Origin: Phlebiopsis flavidoalba
Lineage: Eukaryota; Basidiomycota; Agaricomycetes; Polyporales; Phanerochaetaceae
Assembly: GCA_035772785.1 (NCBI GenBank)
Contig: JAOCPU010000033.1
Span: forward strand, 124,001-188,000
Direction of reading: 5' to 3'
Length of the DNA stretch: 64,000 nucleotides
The translations under genes were made by a program, and so were the position numbers. The notes under the pieces were generated by a model. The model saw only the letters and a program-made list of their open reading frames with translations. It was not told the origin of the DNA and searched no databases. How positions within the stretch are numbered: the first letter of the stretch is position 1; each line of letters starts with the position of its first letter. Positions 45,891 through 57,865 of this stretch are shown here, one piece after another.

Positions 45891-48800
45891 AGCCGCCATG
45901 TGTGTGGCTGGAAGCACCGCAGCGGCGGCCTTTGGCCTGATGATCGAAATGTGCGAAGATTGGACCAGCTCGTGCAGGTAATGCGGTGTACGTTTGAGAG
46001 TTGACGGAGTTGTTGAAAGGCGACAGTTAGAGAACGCCGTGGAGCGGACTGAGGAAAAGGGATCGCCACGAGCGCCCGGTGAGGAAATTGCGTAATTCGT
46101 ATTAAGCGTTGGACGCTCCGTTGAGCGTATCACGCGCGTAGAGGCCTATCGCCAGAAGCCCGGACAAGAAGCATGTCGCACATAATAATAAGTCGGCATT
46201 GTCATCGAGCTACTGCTTGGCCTCTACCTTCAGCAAAGAGAACATTCAATATTAGTAAATATATAGTATATTCTTCTATGCCACCCCTTTGAGAATAACA
46301 ATCATCTTTGTCAGCCCACTAGTATTTAATTTATCATGTCCGTGAGATACACTCACCCTACATTCCGATAATATTTTTTTTTGAACGAGGAAGTCGCGGT
46401 CATCATGTTGCGGTGTTGGACTTTATTTCACGCTCATCGCGGGAAACCGCGTCCCTTAGCCCACGTACAGCCGCCCACTTCCTACCGATTATTTTGGAAA
46501 CACCAATCCCAACAAAGACACAAAAGATTCTTTTACTGCATGATTATGCATGACCCGACTGTCATGTGGGGGCCTCGTATCAACAGCCTCCATGGTTTTT
46601 GTTCTGTCTTGCTATGAAGTTCCATCATTTGATAAGCACAGCTCCGATACTGACTGCCACACCGGTCATACTAGTTTGCACCGTGAGATCGAGAGCTCCT
46701 CGCATAAACTACTCGCCCATACTACGTCGCACTATCGGACCATGAACGCCATAACATGCCCTCGCTCCTTCCAAACTCACTATGCTTTTGTGTCCATCAT
46801 AAATAATCATCCTCGGCCCCCTAGCGCATACCCGGTGCACATACACGATAACTCCAAGCACGCCTGGGAAGAGTACCAGCTAGCTATGGTCCGCTCTGTA
46901 CTAATTATCAATGCGTCAATTGATCTGAGAGAGGCAGCTGAGTGTGCGCCTGTTAAATAAACACATGGCATACGCAATCGTCTTCCTGAGGATGCATTCT
47001 TTCCATAAGGCCCCAGAGAACTGAAGATTGTGCGCAGGAGACAGCGTCAAAACCCAGTCATTGTTGGTCACAGGCGCCAACTATGGTTTGCTCTTGCCTT
47101 GACGCGGCTAAGGGTGATAGCTGAGCCCAAATATCTGGCAGAGGGATTGGTGCTCGGTATAATGCCTTCGCCTAGGACTCCGCCGAGCTGTGCCGACAGT
47201 ACTCAAGTGACGCTTTCTCTGCGTAGCCGAACGGTGGTTCGCGCCAGGTGCCCAGCCTCCCCAATGACGAGCACTGGCCTCAACACGCGCGACACCGCGG
47301 CGTCGCACCACCGTCACGAGTTGTGCTCGCGGGAGTCGTGACCTGTAGCAGATGTCGACGCAGCCGTCGAGGAACCAAAGCCCGCCGCGAACAGAACCTT
47401 ACTAAAGACACATCGCACAAAAGCGAGCAGCTACGCAACGGTGCAGTACGCGGGATTCCACCAATAACAGCGAATCCTCACAGCTCAGATGGTCGGTCAT
47501 ACGCTGCCCGTCTGAGATCTCTGTCATGCGTGCGCCAGAGCCTGTTGACTCTGATTCTTGTCGAGGTCTTGCGATACAAAAACCAGCCTAGTGCACGTAG
47601 GACCCAGCCCATACTCCTCTTCTCTGCTTAGTGCATTCTCATGTGGTCCGCACAAGATACGCGCCTATGTCTCAGCAACCTACGCATACTCGGCAATAGC
47701 CGCCGTCGCGCACGCCCGTTCCTGAACTCGGGCATATGACAGTTCGCGGACGGACTGCTCGAACTACAGTTACCGCACCAACTCTTGACTGGGCGCGGCG
47801 AGTTCAGCGCCGCCCGATCGTATCACCCTCACCTCAGCGCACAGGCGTGAGTGACGATTGCGCGCCTGACGAGGCATGAGGTCCTAGTACACCGGGCAGA
47901 AGCAACTTTACTCGCGGCCGATTACATGATGGTGGGGTTATTGTTTTTTGGGGATCAGTAAGATTCCTTGCGTGCCTTAGGAATACTGGGCGACATAGGC
48001 ATACTCACTGCGCCTTTAACTGTGAATAGGTTCGCGGGGCCATATCACATAGCGCGCGCTCAGTTATTATCTGGGGCCCGTAGCGCGACGGATTAGACGG
48101 GACGACAGGTCGTGCGGCGCGTGGGGGGGATGTCCACGCTATGATCCTCCCCCCCTTTTCCCACCCCTCGCCCAGTGCCGCCAATGCCGGAGCGTACTAA
48201 CTCCCGCCAGCGAGCCATGACTGAGCAGCTCCTACGCGGACGTGCAAACCGTGACGAGGGCACAAGAGTACCAGATGCAGCTCAGGTCCGTAACTACTTT
48301 GGTAGTAGTGGCCGCGAGTCGACCGAGAAGACGAAGGGTGACCGCGCCGAGTATCAACTAAGCGGAATGGAGGAACAGAAAGAGTACTCGTGAAGAAGAA
48401 CCTACCTATGCCACTTTCTAGTTGCAGCCCCATGGTGGTAGTCGCAACGAGACTAGACAAGCTTCACAGCACTGGACGGGATGTCTCGCATTATACGTAG
48501 TCTAGGGACTACCTGTTCTATGGTCAGAAAAGCACGGTACACTATTCGAATATATCGTTAGTGCTGATGCTGAACGATTACTTTACTATGCGCACGCCAG
48601 TGTCGTATATTTTGATCCCTAATCACACAGCAGACCCATACAAGGGCGCCAATATGTGCTGGCTGTTCAGTGCCATGCTCGATCGACGTGCCCTTAATCA
48701 AGAACGCTCACCCCGATGCTGTCACAATACCGGAACACCCGGCTCGTGAGCGGCAGAGTGAACGTCAAGCTCAACTCCAAATCGGCGCTGCTACGCAAAG

Positions 48801-49066
48801 TAGGAGTATGTGACTGTGACCGATGCGCGAGCGAACCTGTGGACAGCGTCCGAGATGGAGAAGGCAAGGAGTTTAGTAGATCACTGTGATAGATTGTATG
48901 ACAAGTTGTACTTCTGGAAATTCCAGTCAAGAATAGAGTCCTTTTACAGTACCCATTACGCGAAATAAATGACCGTTCTACTCACCAAGCAGGAGCGGCA
49001 GGGATAGCGTAGATATGCTTCCCCGAACAAATACTGCATACACGAACACGGGCCACGAGACAGGTA
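45891..49066. other. About 3.2 kb without recognisable genes
   Basis: Frames at 46381-46960, 47248-47631 and 48175-48393 are open but carry no motifs and no supported introns. No inverted or tandem repeat of note was seen by eye. This is the largest unexplained stretch between the two GMC copies. Confidence 0.4.
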
Positions 49067-51373
49067 TCATTTAACCCTGCCCAGTCTTGCCTGACCAAAT
49101 GCGCAACATTTCTCTGCGATCATAACTGTTTGCATTTGCAACAAGATTGCGCATATCTGAGAATATGCGGCATCACGCTCGCGTCCGCCTACCCGATAGG
49201 CCCTTGCAGACTCCGTATACGCGTAAACGTGGGAATCAACAACACCGCACCGACACACCGCCGCCGTCTTCTATGCCATGGGGAAAGTGCGCCAGAATCG
49301 TTCTCCGGTGCCATCCGGCACGTGGAAACTGTAATGGCACTCGGCATCTTCGTGTTTGTGTTGCGCACGAACGCGTCGAAGCAGGCAGGCGTTCAGAGGT
49401 CGTCCGCACCGGCTGAGAGCGATGCTGGATTGGTGTAACGGAGGGAGATACCCAATAACGTCCGAGGCGATTAGCGCCGGCCACCGAGGGTGCGCCGGAG
49501 AACGCGTTAAAGTTCCGTCGGTGCGCACGGTGTGACAGCGGTCGTGCGCGTTCGCGCGACGCCGTAGTAGGCCGACGAGCGGCTGGGTCGAGTGGGTCCG
49601 AGTCTGGAGAGGCGAATGGTCCCGCCGAGAGAGAGGTCGGTGGGCCGTAGTGGGCATATGCTGAGGACGATGTAGGAGTATTTGCCGAGACCACCATGAC
49701 GATTTCCAGGGGACGTCTGTCCAAGGATCTGCCGTAGAGAGGGAAAGGATGATAGTGAGCGATCACGGGAGAGTTGGCAAGATGTTGTTGACGTTGCATA
49801 CTTACGGGCCAGTGTGTGTGATCTCGATATCTGCTAACATTTTCCACCTTGGAATTGTCCAGCATGCGTGTGCTTGGTACGCGATTGTCATCGTAAGATT
49901 TCTCATCCATAAGTCGAGCGTGCACTTGGAGGAATCTTATAGGGGAGCTCGAGGACGGGTGACAAGAGGAGGCCAGGTTCCGAAGAAGATGTGAAATGGA
50001 GTTACGAATGAACTTGATGATGACCCAAGGACGTAAGCTAGCATAGCTAAAGAATCGTATATCGGATTGCGGAATTGGACTGCAACGCTCACGTGGTCTT
50101 GCTATAGTCAAAGAAATAATAGCAGCTCAGCAGGCGAATCTGACCTTGCACCAGATAAAAACTTACCAGGTTATTGCCGACTGCGGGTATGTCCTTCAGA
50201 ACAGAAATGCACCGTGCTCTCTTCAAATGGTTTGCAGGACCAATTCCGACTACGAGAACGGGCATAAGTACGTTCACGCGTATTTTGAAACCAAGGCCTC
50301 ACCTCAACATCAGGAGCTGGGGAGAAGTGATCGCACCCAGCGGCGATAATAAACCTCACGTGTCGCTTTCACGAGGCCGTGCTTTCTGTCCCGAAGATCC
50401 AGAAATCCAGATTCCTTCTGCAATAAGACCGTCGGCAGGACTGGACGATTTCGATGCGCCTGACCACGGTATTGGTGCAGCCGGACGTGCAGACGATCAC
50501 ACGTTCCGCCTCGTGCGCTAAAGTGGCCGGGAGGAAGGCGGTGAGTGTCGAGCTCCGTCGACCCCACTGATCAATCGTCCAGTACATTTTCGTGCACCCG
50601 TGTTAGGCCGGGCGTCCGAAGCGTTCAAGTCATCGATGTATGGAACTCTACCATGCTACTGCATGCTTTGATTATTCTGTGCCAGGACTCAGCTCCTTGC
50701 ATGTCAGCACTAACGAAGCAACTTACTCGTCCGTATGCAGCCATTGCCTGCGCGGATGCGCTTTGACTGCCCACTCTCCTGTAGTAAATATCTGTAAGCA
50801 AAATCTTGCGTGGGAAGTGTGGCGAAATTCTGACCCTTGGTGCCTATGCCATTTTTCTGGCTCGCGGGTAGAGTCGCCGAGGTACTCTTTCTGCCCTTGA
50901 GGAAATATCGGCAATACGTCTTTGTACGCCAGCCTTCGTTCCCAATCTTCGCCCACCAGTCAAATTCTGCAGGCAACCCGCGGGTGTACATCATAGCATT
51001 GATCTTCGACGCGCCCACCTAGGGAGTTCCCGGAGACGATCTCAAGTTGGCGCCCCGTCGAGGTGTTTTTGAGGTGTGGACAGCAATACACTGGAGCGTG
51101 AGCCATCCGACGCAAAGTGGGAGGATAACAAGGGAATTCGCGAAATAAAGCTATTCTTCACGCCCCCGCGCTCAACGAGGAGAACGCTGACCTTCGGGAT
51201 CCTGGCTCAATCGGTTTGCCATGTCAACGCATTCCTGCGGTGCTCCACCTGATTCAACGTGAGATTCTTTTGAAGCTGCAAAAGGGGACAGAGTCGAGCT
51301 CACCAACTATAATGTAATCGTAGGAGGAGTGAACGTCTTTCGAGGAGGTTTCCGGATAGCCTGAGAATGACAT
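49067..51373 (-). pseudogene. GMC oxidoreductase copy B, heavily degraded
   Basis: Paralogue of GMC copy A (28146-30426), in the same orientation. Minus-strand ATG 51373 (MSFSGYPETSSKDVHSS) leads to YDYIIVG and an intron donor GTGAGC. The FAD-fold exon beyond is scrambled. GASKINAMMYTRGLPAEFDW and NEGW (~50950-51020) keep the GMC signature. MYWTIDQWGRRSSTLTAFLP and LAHEAERVIVC follow (~50490-50590). The family insert is readable only by switching frames (HLLRN, SPVLELP-like DNA, LMDEKSYDDN; ~49890-50030). The C-terminal domain survives as RVADASVMPHIL-like DNA (~49160-49200) and MIAEKCCAFG. A 291-codon frame (49236-50111) overlaps this gene in another frame and is not taken as the product. 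More decayed than copy A. Confidence 0.75.
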
Positions 51374-52626
51374 CGTATCATGTGTCTCTAGAAGACGAGA
51401 CAAGGATGATGGAAAGAAAGACGAACAGGCTGGTGTCTCCATCAAAGGACAAGCCATGCTATAAAATTACAGTCAAACACTTCAGACGAAGAGCTTGAAA
51501 CTGCCGTCAGGGACTCGGAAAGTCCCACGACCGTCTAGTACTTGATGATCAAATGGACTTTGCCCCTGCAGGGTTAAGCCGCCGCGTTGCAGCTACCGCA
51601 CACACTATACCCACGAGCTGCATGTCCTTGAATGTACGTTTGCAGTATAGCAGAAGATGCTTTAGTGGCGGATTGTGAATGTATAACTAGACCCGTCGTT
51701 GACGCGTTGACTTGGTCTGGCACCGCGAGCGGTTGTAGGACGAGTTTGACGAACTTCTGCTATAATAAAGCGTCTTGCTGAGTAGAAGGTAGTTCCAGCC
51801 GTGGACTGCTCAGCGCTCAGTCTTGATACTTGCAGTGAATCAGGTCCACAGTTTTTCAGCCGCACGAATGGCATGCATTGCATCATGATCGGATGGCGGG
51901 AGACATGGTCGCTGGAAGTCGCAGAAAAACTTGAACGCGGCGTAAAATCTGACGCGACCAGGCGCCGGGCCGGTGGAGGCCGGCAACCGGGGTCTTTATT
52001 AGGTTCGGGCTGGACTCGGGCATTTGCTGCTTGACTTTGCATCCGTAACCACCACACCTTACATCCTGCCCAAATGAAAGTCTCAGTATCACGGGCTTTC
52101 ACGTTCGTGAATATAGTCTTGCGAACCTCTCGGATATCGCGAGCGACTTGGTTTAGAGAGGGAATGATCATGGCCGCGTCATATGTGGCAAGTAAGCTTT
52201 TTGTGCATTGCATAGAACAGGTACCTAAACACCCTCTAGGCCTCGCAGACATCCTTTCAAACCACGAAGACACGTATCTAGGTTCCAAATAGAGTATAAA
52301 ACCTACTACGATGCCCACATTATTTTCAGCGAAACCAGTCCTAGGTTCTGCCGCAGACACCTCCGTGACTGTTGGGATCACCGTCGCTCACCGCTTTCCC
52401 CACAAACGGAGACAACTGCCCTCCTCTTGGGTACTCTCCTACATATCCTCGATCATTCCGCCACCGGACCTCGCGCATGATGACCGCCGTCCATAGGTCA
52501 AAAATATACGACGAGTCAAAAGACGCAGCGCGCGGCTGCCCCTTGACGTCTCTCCTCCCACCTTCACACCTCCGTCCTGTGTACGCGCGCTCCAGTATGT
52601 CGACCACGCCGGAGGGATGAGTCGTT
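51374..52626. other. Region upstream of GMC-B with a 239-codon minus-strand frame
   Basis: The frame at 51662-52381 (minus) is uninterrupted and long for this window, with stretches such as SLNQVARDIREVRKTIFTNV, but no family was recognised and no introns are evident. 51374-51660 and 52382-52626 hold nothing defined. It could be a lineage-specific gene or chance. Confidence 0.25.
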
Positions 52627-53822
52627 GTGGTTGATGATAGTAGAGATCCACGGATTGATTACACGACGGCGTGGTATGATGATGTGCCGGGCCAGCGGGG
52701 CGCGGATTTTAATCAGTGCGATAATGATAAACATAGTGATCATGAGCGTGGAATACTGACTTCTGGGTGCAGAACAGTCACTGTGTCTATACGTCGGGAA
52801 TCCCAATGCTGGATTCGAGTTCAAGTTCAATGGTATGTTTGCTCGTGAACGTTGTCATTTGTTGGTGCCAGGGCTGATGACGGCCGGTAGGTACTACTCT
52901 GTATCCGTGTACGGCAGCATCCCCCCCCGAACAATACGCGTTTTCGACTTTCATCGTTGACTTGTTACCACCTGCGAACTACACCAACGTTCCTACAGAC
53001 GCATACAAGTCGCGAAATCTCTGTTTCCAGTCACCCACTCTTCGCTTGACGGGCCCCATACGCTCACGGTCACAATCCCTAATTCTATATTGGCGAAGTT
53101 TGGACGGTTCTAGTTCCACTTCGACCTTCTTGACATCTTACGTATCTTCTGCACACGCGGACGGCTGCTACCTCGACGGCATCCGGCCATAACTGCCGGG
53201 TATACCAACCGCACGGGTTCGGAATTTAAGTCTCGAGCAAAACGAAATTTAAGCGTGATTCTGCCCCCCCCCCCCCCGCGGTGCTCGTGCCCTGCGTCGT
53301 TTGTGTTGTAATACTCATTCTGGGACTTATCACATCAGACGAAAACGGACGCGCCGCAGGCTTTCAAACCCCCCGCGGGGGCGCGCGATACCTTTTTGCT
53401 CCACAAATCGCGGACATCAGTAACAGTGTAAGTGATGTTTTCTAATATCTTTTCTACCAACCATACATATTTAGAAGCCCCCTTTTTATCAAACGTAGAA
53501 ATCCATTGTCTCTCTCACGCCTGCACAGTCGACCACAATATCACCCACTCTCAGGGTCTATACCACCCCACAAGTCCTACCGCCAAGCTCTGCCTCCACA
53601 AGCGGCGCAACCGGACCTCTCACAGCTGAGATTTGCGCCTCCCACGTCCCTGTGCCCCCAGACGCGAGCGTGGTGTCTACTTCTGTCATCGACATCCACA
53701 CGCGAAACGACGGATCTGGCTCAGATGGTGGCCATGAAGCAGGTGCTGGCCTACAGCGTGTGTGCGCGAGTGGCAGAGGCGGGGTGGACCGTCGATCTTT
53801 GCTGCACAAGTATTGCTACTGA
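52627..53822 (+). pseudogene. Single-pass fungal surface protein, frameshifted
   Basis: Matches a common basidiomycete architecture: a beta-rich ectodomain, one membrane helix and a disordered tail; function unknown. MVDDSRDPRIDYTTAWYDD starts the ectodomain at ~52627. NPNAGFEFKFNG, an intron (~52832-52890) and SVSVYGSIPP follow, then YAFSTFIVDLLPPANYTNVP (~52940-53000). FQSPTL and a DGPHTLTVTIPNSILAKFG block (~53030-53105) are the conserved end of the domain. AVLVPCVVCVVILILGLIT (~53279-53335) is the membrane helix, directly after a 14-C run. The tail includes VPVPPDASVVSTSVIDIHTR and NDGSGSDGGHEAGAG (~53640-53750), with TGA at 53820-53822. Frame slips occur at ~52760, ~52925, ~53060 and ~53265. 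Confidence 0.55.
53264..53277. repeat. Homopolymer run of 14 C
   Basis: Lies in the predicted juxtamembrane Pro codons of the surface-protein gene. A length error here would by itself shift the frame between ectodomain and membrane helix. Confidence 0.9.
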
Positions 53823-55130
53823 GGAGGCGCCGCACACTCTGTTATAGACCGTAATGGCCAAGCAACCAGGTGCGTTGTCCTTAAAGTAGCGCAACACTCC
53901 ACATGGTAAACCTTAGTACTCGTTAGCTCCGTGCGATAGGTAATTGAGGATACGTAGGATGCGAATGTGTATCATGATGTTTCGGCGAAACATCGAGCTA
54001 ACTTACTTGTGCTCTCGATGGCCCCTTTACACAAAGTGATCGACTCATATCATACGCTCCGGCCCTCCGGCCGCCTCCGACCTACAACTCCTCTCACAAG
54101 TATCGCTTTACATATTGGAACGAACGATCTTCACTCTGGATTGAATCTGCGACCCCTTGCTCGTTTCGAGAACTTCTTCATTTTCTTCAGTTACTTATAT
54201 CTTCGTTAGCAGAGATCATTTGCGACTTGATAGAACGAACTTAGCTTTCAATAATTGGGTGGTGATGGGCACACTCCCTTTAGGGACGGCGCCGAACGCG
54301 CTCTCGTCTATCATGAACCGCATATATGTATACCAAGGTGTTCACCCTCACGCGCACGCTCCAGAGCTACGTCCCGGTATTGTATACTTGCTGTCGGATC
54401 CTCTATGGAATCTGATACCATTCCACACAGCTCAACCGCCCTGGAGGCTGGACACCCTTGAGGCCTCCCTTGTAAGATGTCCAGGGAAAGGGTTTACTCA
54501 GATTTGGATAGCTGATAACTAAATCTAGCCACGCTGTGTCCCCAAGTGTCTCTGCCGCGAGCTGTACCCTCCCCCGTAATCCGCGTTGACCAGTGTGTTT
54601 TTATCTATCTCCTCCCATCCGTTTCTCTCATGCAAATTTCACATTATAGGGGGGGGGGGACGATTGAACATTGACTGCCGCTCTCAAATCTTGTCAGTTG
54701 ACTCGCGTTCACACCCACGCATAAGATTATGGTTCTTACATTCTTACCTTCCTTGAGGCTCCTATCGATAGCATCAAGATGGGCCTTGTCGTATCTCTCT
54801 TTCTTCAGAAGCCACAGCCCTGGTGTCCCCGCCGAAATGCCAGTAGCCGACCCCCCTGCGTATCATAATGCAAGCTATCTTGCCATGTGCTCACGCAAGC
54901 AGTACATTCTTACCCTACTTGCTCCTAGGTGTCCGCCCCGGATATGGACACACAACTACCTGATTCTTCTCACGGCCCTCATCTCCGGCCGCCGCCGTCC
55001 GCGTAGCCCCCGATGGTACTCGCTGGTACACACACAACTCGATCAGTCACATCCGAGGCCCGCCGCCGAAGACTTGGCTACTAGGTCAGCAGTGCTCATC
55101 TAGGGCTCGAGCTTCAATGTTTTCAACGTG
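53823..55130. other. Spacer with no recognisable gene
   Basis: Plus-strand frames at 54157-54522 and 54729-55103 are open without motifs. A run of 11 G lies at 54649-54659. Confidence 0.4.
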
Positions 55131-57290
55131 TCTGGCAGGAAATCCAGCGTGATTACTTTCCACCCAAGAGAGTGTCGGCGATCTGGACTTCAAATACGGG
55201 GGAGGCATATATGGGACGGCGGTGGCGCGAAAAACAAACGGCACCCCTCGGTGTACGTCCGATATGATCTTGCACTTGCCCTCGCTCTAACATCTCCTCT
55301 CAAAGGCGACGACTCTGATGCCTGCGGGGACCCCAGAGGTACAATCGCCTTTTCTCCCAAACGCCCCTACTTCACTATACAATGAATGTTCTGCTTCCAA
55401 AACAGGGGCTGGGCAATGGCTGTCGCAACTGTGATGCATACAACTCCCGGATACAATCTACCATAAGAACGCCCAATCTCGAGTCTATGTTTTTGCCAAT
55501 CAGTGCAACAGAACGTGTCTATCACCTCTTGGTCAGGTTTACGGTGGGTATGAGCTGCATCACCCTCAACCGAATTCTTGATCGTTTGATACCTAACACT
55601 AAGTCACGTAGACGAAAGATTCAGCGACACGCCGGCATCGCAAGGCTCCTGAATCTCAGCAATTACCGCAACCACAAGTTGCCGATTGTATCTTTTCACT
55701 TCCCAGCGGTTCCGCCGGTTGGCGCGGCTACCGGGGGTGCGGCTAAGGTAAGTCAACCGCCGTCTCTCACGAAGGGAGGGACCTCACCAACTCGCTTTGC
55801 CACGATCGTGTTGCAGATATCGCGCAGAAGTGTAGTGGAGGGACGAGGTCCCTCGCTCAGTCGCCTGAAGGCAAAACCGTCGTTGTGAACAAGTGGATCG
55901 CGCGCACCACGTTAGATATTCTGGGAGAAGGCAAGTGCTTCGGGTCTGTCCTCGTGTTGAAAGACCCAGCTGAAGGAACACCTCAGCCATGCGTTTGAAT
56001 ACGATATTTTGCGCTTTGGATGGCCACTGCCAATGAGCTCACGAAGTCGTACGAAAACATGTTGTACGTAATGAACACCAATGTACTGCTTTACCCTAGC
56101 CGCCCGTTGATTTTTTTCTTTCATAGCTCCGACTCCTTTCTGTCACACCGCTCACACTTGTTGAACGTCGTAGTTCCCCAGTCCTTGTCGCCGTACTCTA
56201 TCTCAGAGTCGCTTCTAGAATACGGGCGCTACATCCCCACCGCGAATAACACCCGGTTCAGGCGGACGCTTAAGAAGTCAATCAACGCAGTTTTCAAAGC
56301 AATTGATTGACCACATAGTCATGGTTCTGGCTGGCAGACAGAACAAGTCGACGAGGGACATCAGGAGCGGTTCTAGATTACCTCGCCGTGCCCGCACACC
56401 TCCTTTCCGCCGTACCAGTTCCACAGTCCCGCGCAAACTCGTTCCGAGAATCCGAGGACGAAAACTGTCGGATGAGGAGATGGTCGCGCAGATGAGCGCG
56501 ATCACGCTCGCAGGGCTAATGAAACGACGGCGAACGTAACCCCTCACTTGGATTCTGTACGAGCTTTTGGCGCGACACCCGGAAGCCCAGGAAACACTCC
56601 GTCGAGAGATCTCCCACAAACGCTGGGGAGCTCAACGCGGCGCGAGAGGGAGAAGGACTTTTGAGATGGAGTCGATTTGGAGTCTATGGAGTACCTGCTG
56701 GGCATCATAAAGGTCGCCTGATAGCAGTTTCTAAATCTGTATTGCGTCACTTGAGTGATTCGGTGGAACAGGCACAGGAAACGCTGGCGGTACCATCCGA
56801 TTGTCTACCAGCTGGTAAGGGCGGCTGTTAGGGACGAATGTCATTCCGCTCTCTCGACCTGTCACACGGACGGAAGCAAGGATTTGAAACTATCTCCGCG
56901 ATACCGGGGGTAGCAAAGGGCCTAAAACACTTATGATCGACATTGCGCTATACAATCGGGTGACTCACTTTTACACCTATTCTTGAGTAACCACGATACT
57001 AACAAGCAGATCTCCAGACTCCCCGGCATTTGGGGGAGCGACAAAAACCCCCACGTATGGGACCAGACGCGATTCCTACAGACGGTAGAGTCGATACCGA
57101 GATCCGGCTGGGAATGATTAGGGAATTTGTGAGTGTTCTAACATTTTTGTGCATAAACTAGACGCCTTTTTTACCCTTCTGATTCTGGTGTCGTATGCAG
57201 GATGACATTTTGTGATAGGTGCGCACACACACATCTGACAACTCTTCCACGGTACTGAAAGCTGGACCTGTAGGCCGCCAGGGGTGCGTT
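55131..57290 (+). pseudogene. Cytochrome P450-5, frameshifted, haem loop eroded
   Basis: A classical AGHETT-type fungal P450. The N-terminal part (55131-55750) is open in pieces but not clearly readable. Recognisable sequence begins with IAQKCSGG, then SPEGKTVVVNKWIARTTLDI and LGEG (~55860-55930), the C-helix-side block of this class. RKLSDEEMVAQMSAITLAG (~56458-56516) continues, after a lesion where GH should be, as ETTAN and LTWILYELLARHPEAQETLR (~56520-56605). Next are VDLESMEYLLGIIK (~56668-56710), an intron to GGCACAG, ETL, YHPIVYQLVRAAVRDE (~56790-56840), TDGSKD and AIPGVAKG. WGSDKNPHVWDQTRFL is at ~57040-57085, and a last intron (57128-57200) leads to MTF followed by a corrupted haem loop. 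No FxxGxRxCxG can be read, so the enzyme is dead as given. Confidence 0.75.
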
Positions 57291-57865
57291 TTCCCATCTT
57301 TTTCTCGCCCCTTGCCCCTCGTCTGTACTTCCCCGTTTACGATGGTTTGCTATACGGGTACGTCTTATTGCCTATTTCTTCGTCGCTTAACTCACGGGAT
57401 CACTGATATGCCATCTGTAGATGCGAGGATTTCTCGTGCAGTTGCATAGTATCATTTGCTTCTCAGACGTTAGCCGTTTGCCCAACTTCATTTATCCTGA
57501 TCTGTCTACGTATAATCGAGCTGGCGCAAAGCATTCACATTATTCGGTTGAATCTCCGTTGAGGAACTTTCAGGAGATCGGAAATCCCCGAGGATAAACC
57601 AGAAATCATACCACAGAGTTCCCGTCGGGTATCATGGGCCCGATCGGTAAAGGGCAAAATCAAGAGGGTCTGCAGATGCCATCTTCATGTCTACGGCGCT
57701 CTAGATTTTTGTTCGCCTGTGGGGCAGCACGCCACAGGTGGTTGGAGGAAGGATCAATTTGTATCACATATTCCTGCAACAATAACACTAAATTTCTTGG
57801 CGGCGCTTTCGCGATATGTTGGGGGCTGCTTCGATTCATTGATTCGGCGTGAACAAAGGTTATTT
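57291..57865. other. Convergent spacer between P450-5 and the LamB/YcsF gene
   Basis: The 3' ends of both genes face this ~570-base segment. No gene or defined signal recognised. Confidence 0.4.

Noticed and set aside
45615..46133. 172-codon minus-strand frame
   Set aside because: It is antisense to the 3' part of P450-4 and carries no motif.
49236..50111. Longest single open frame in the window (291 codons, minus strand)
   Set aside because: It overlaps GMC copy B. Pieces of the GMC product are read through it in part, but most of it lies in a different frame from the GMC motifs, so it is a by-product of GC-rich DNA rather than a separate gene.
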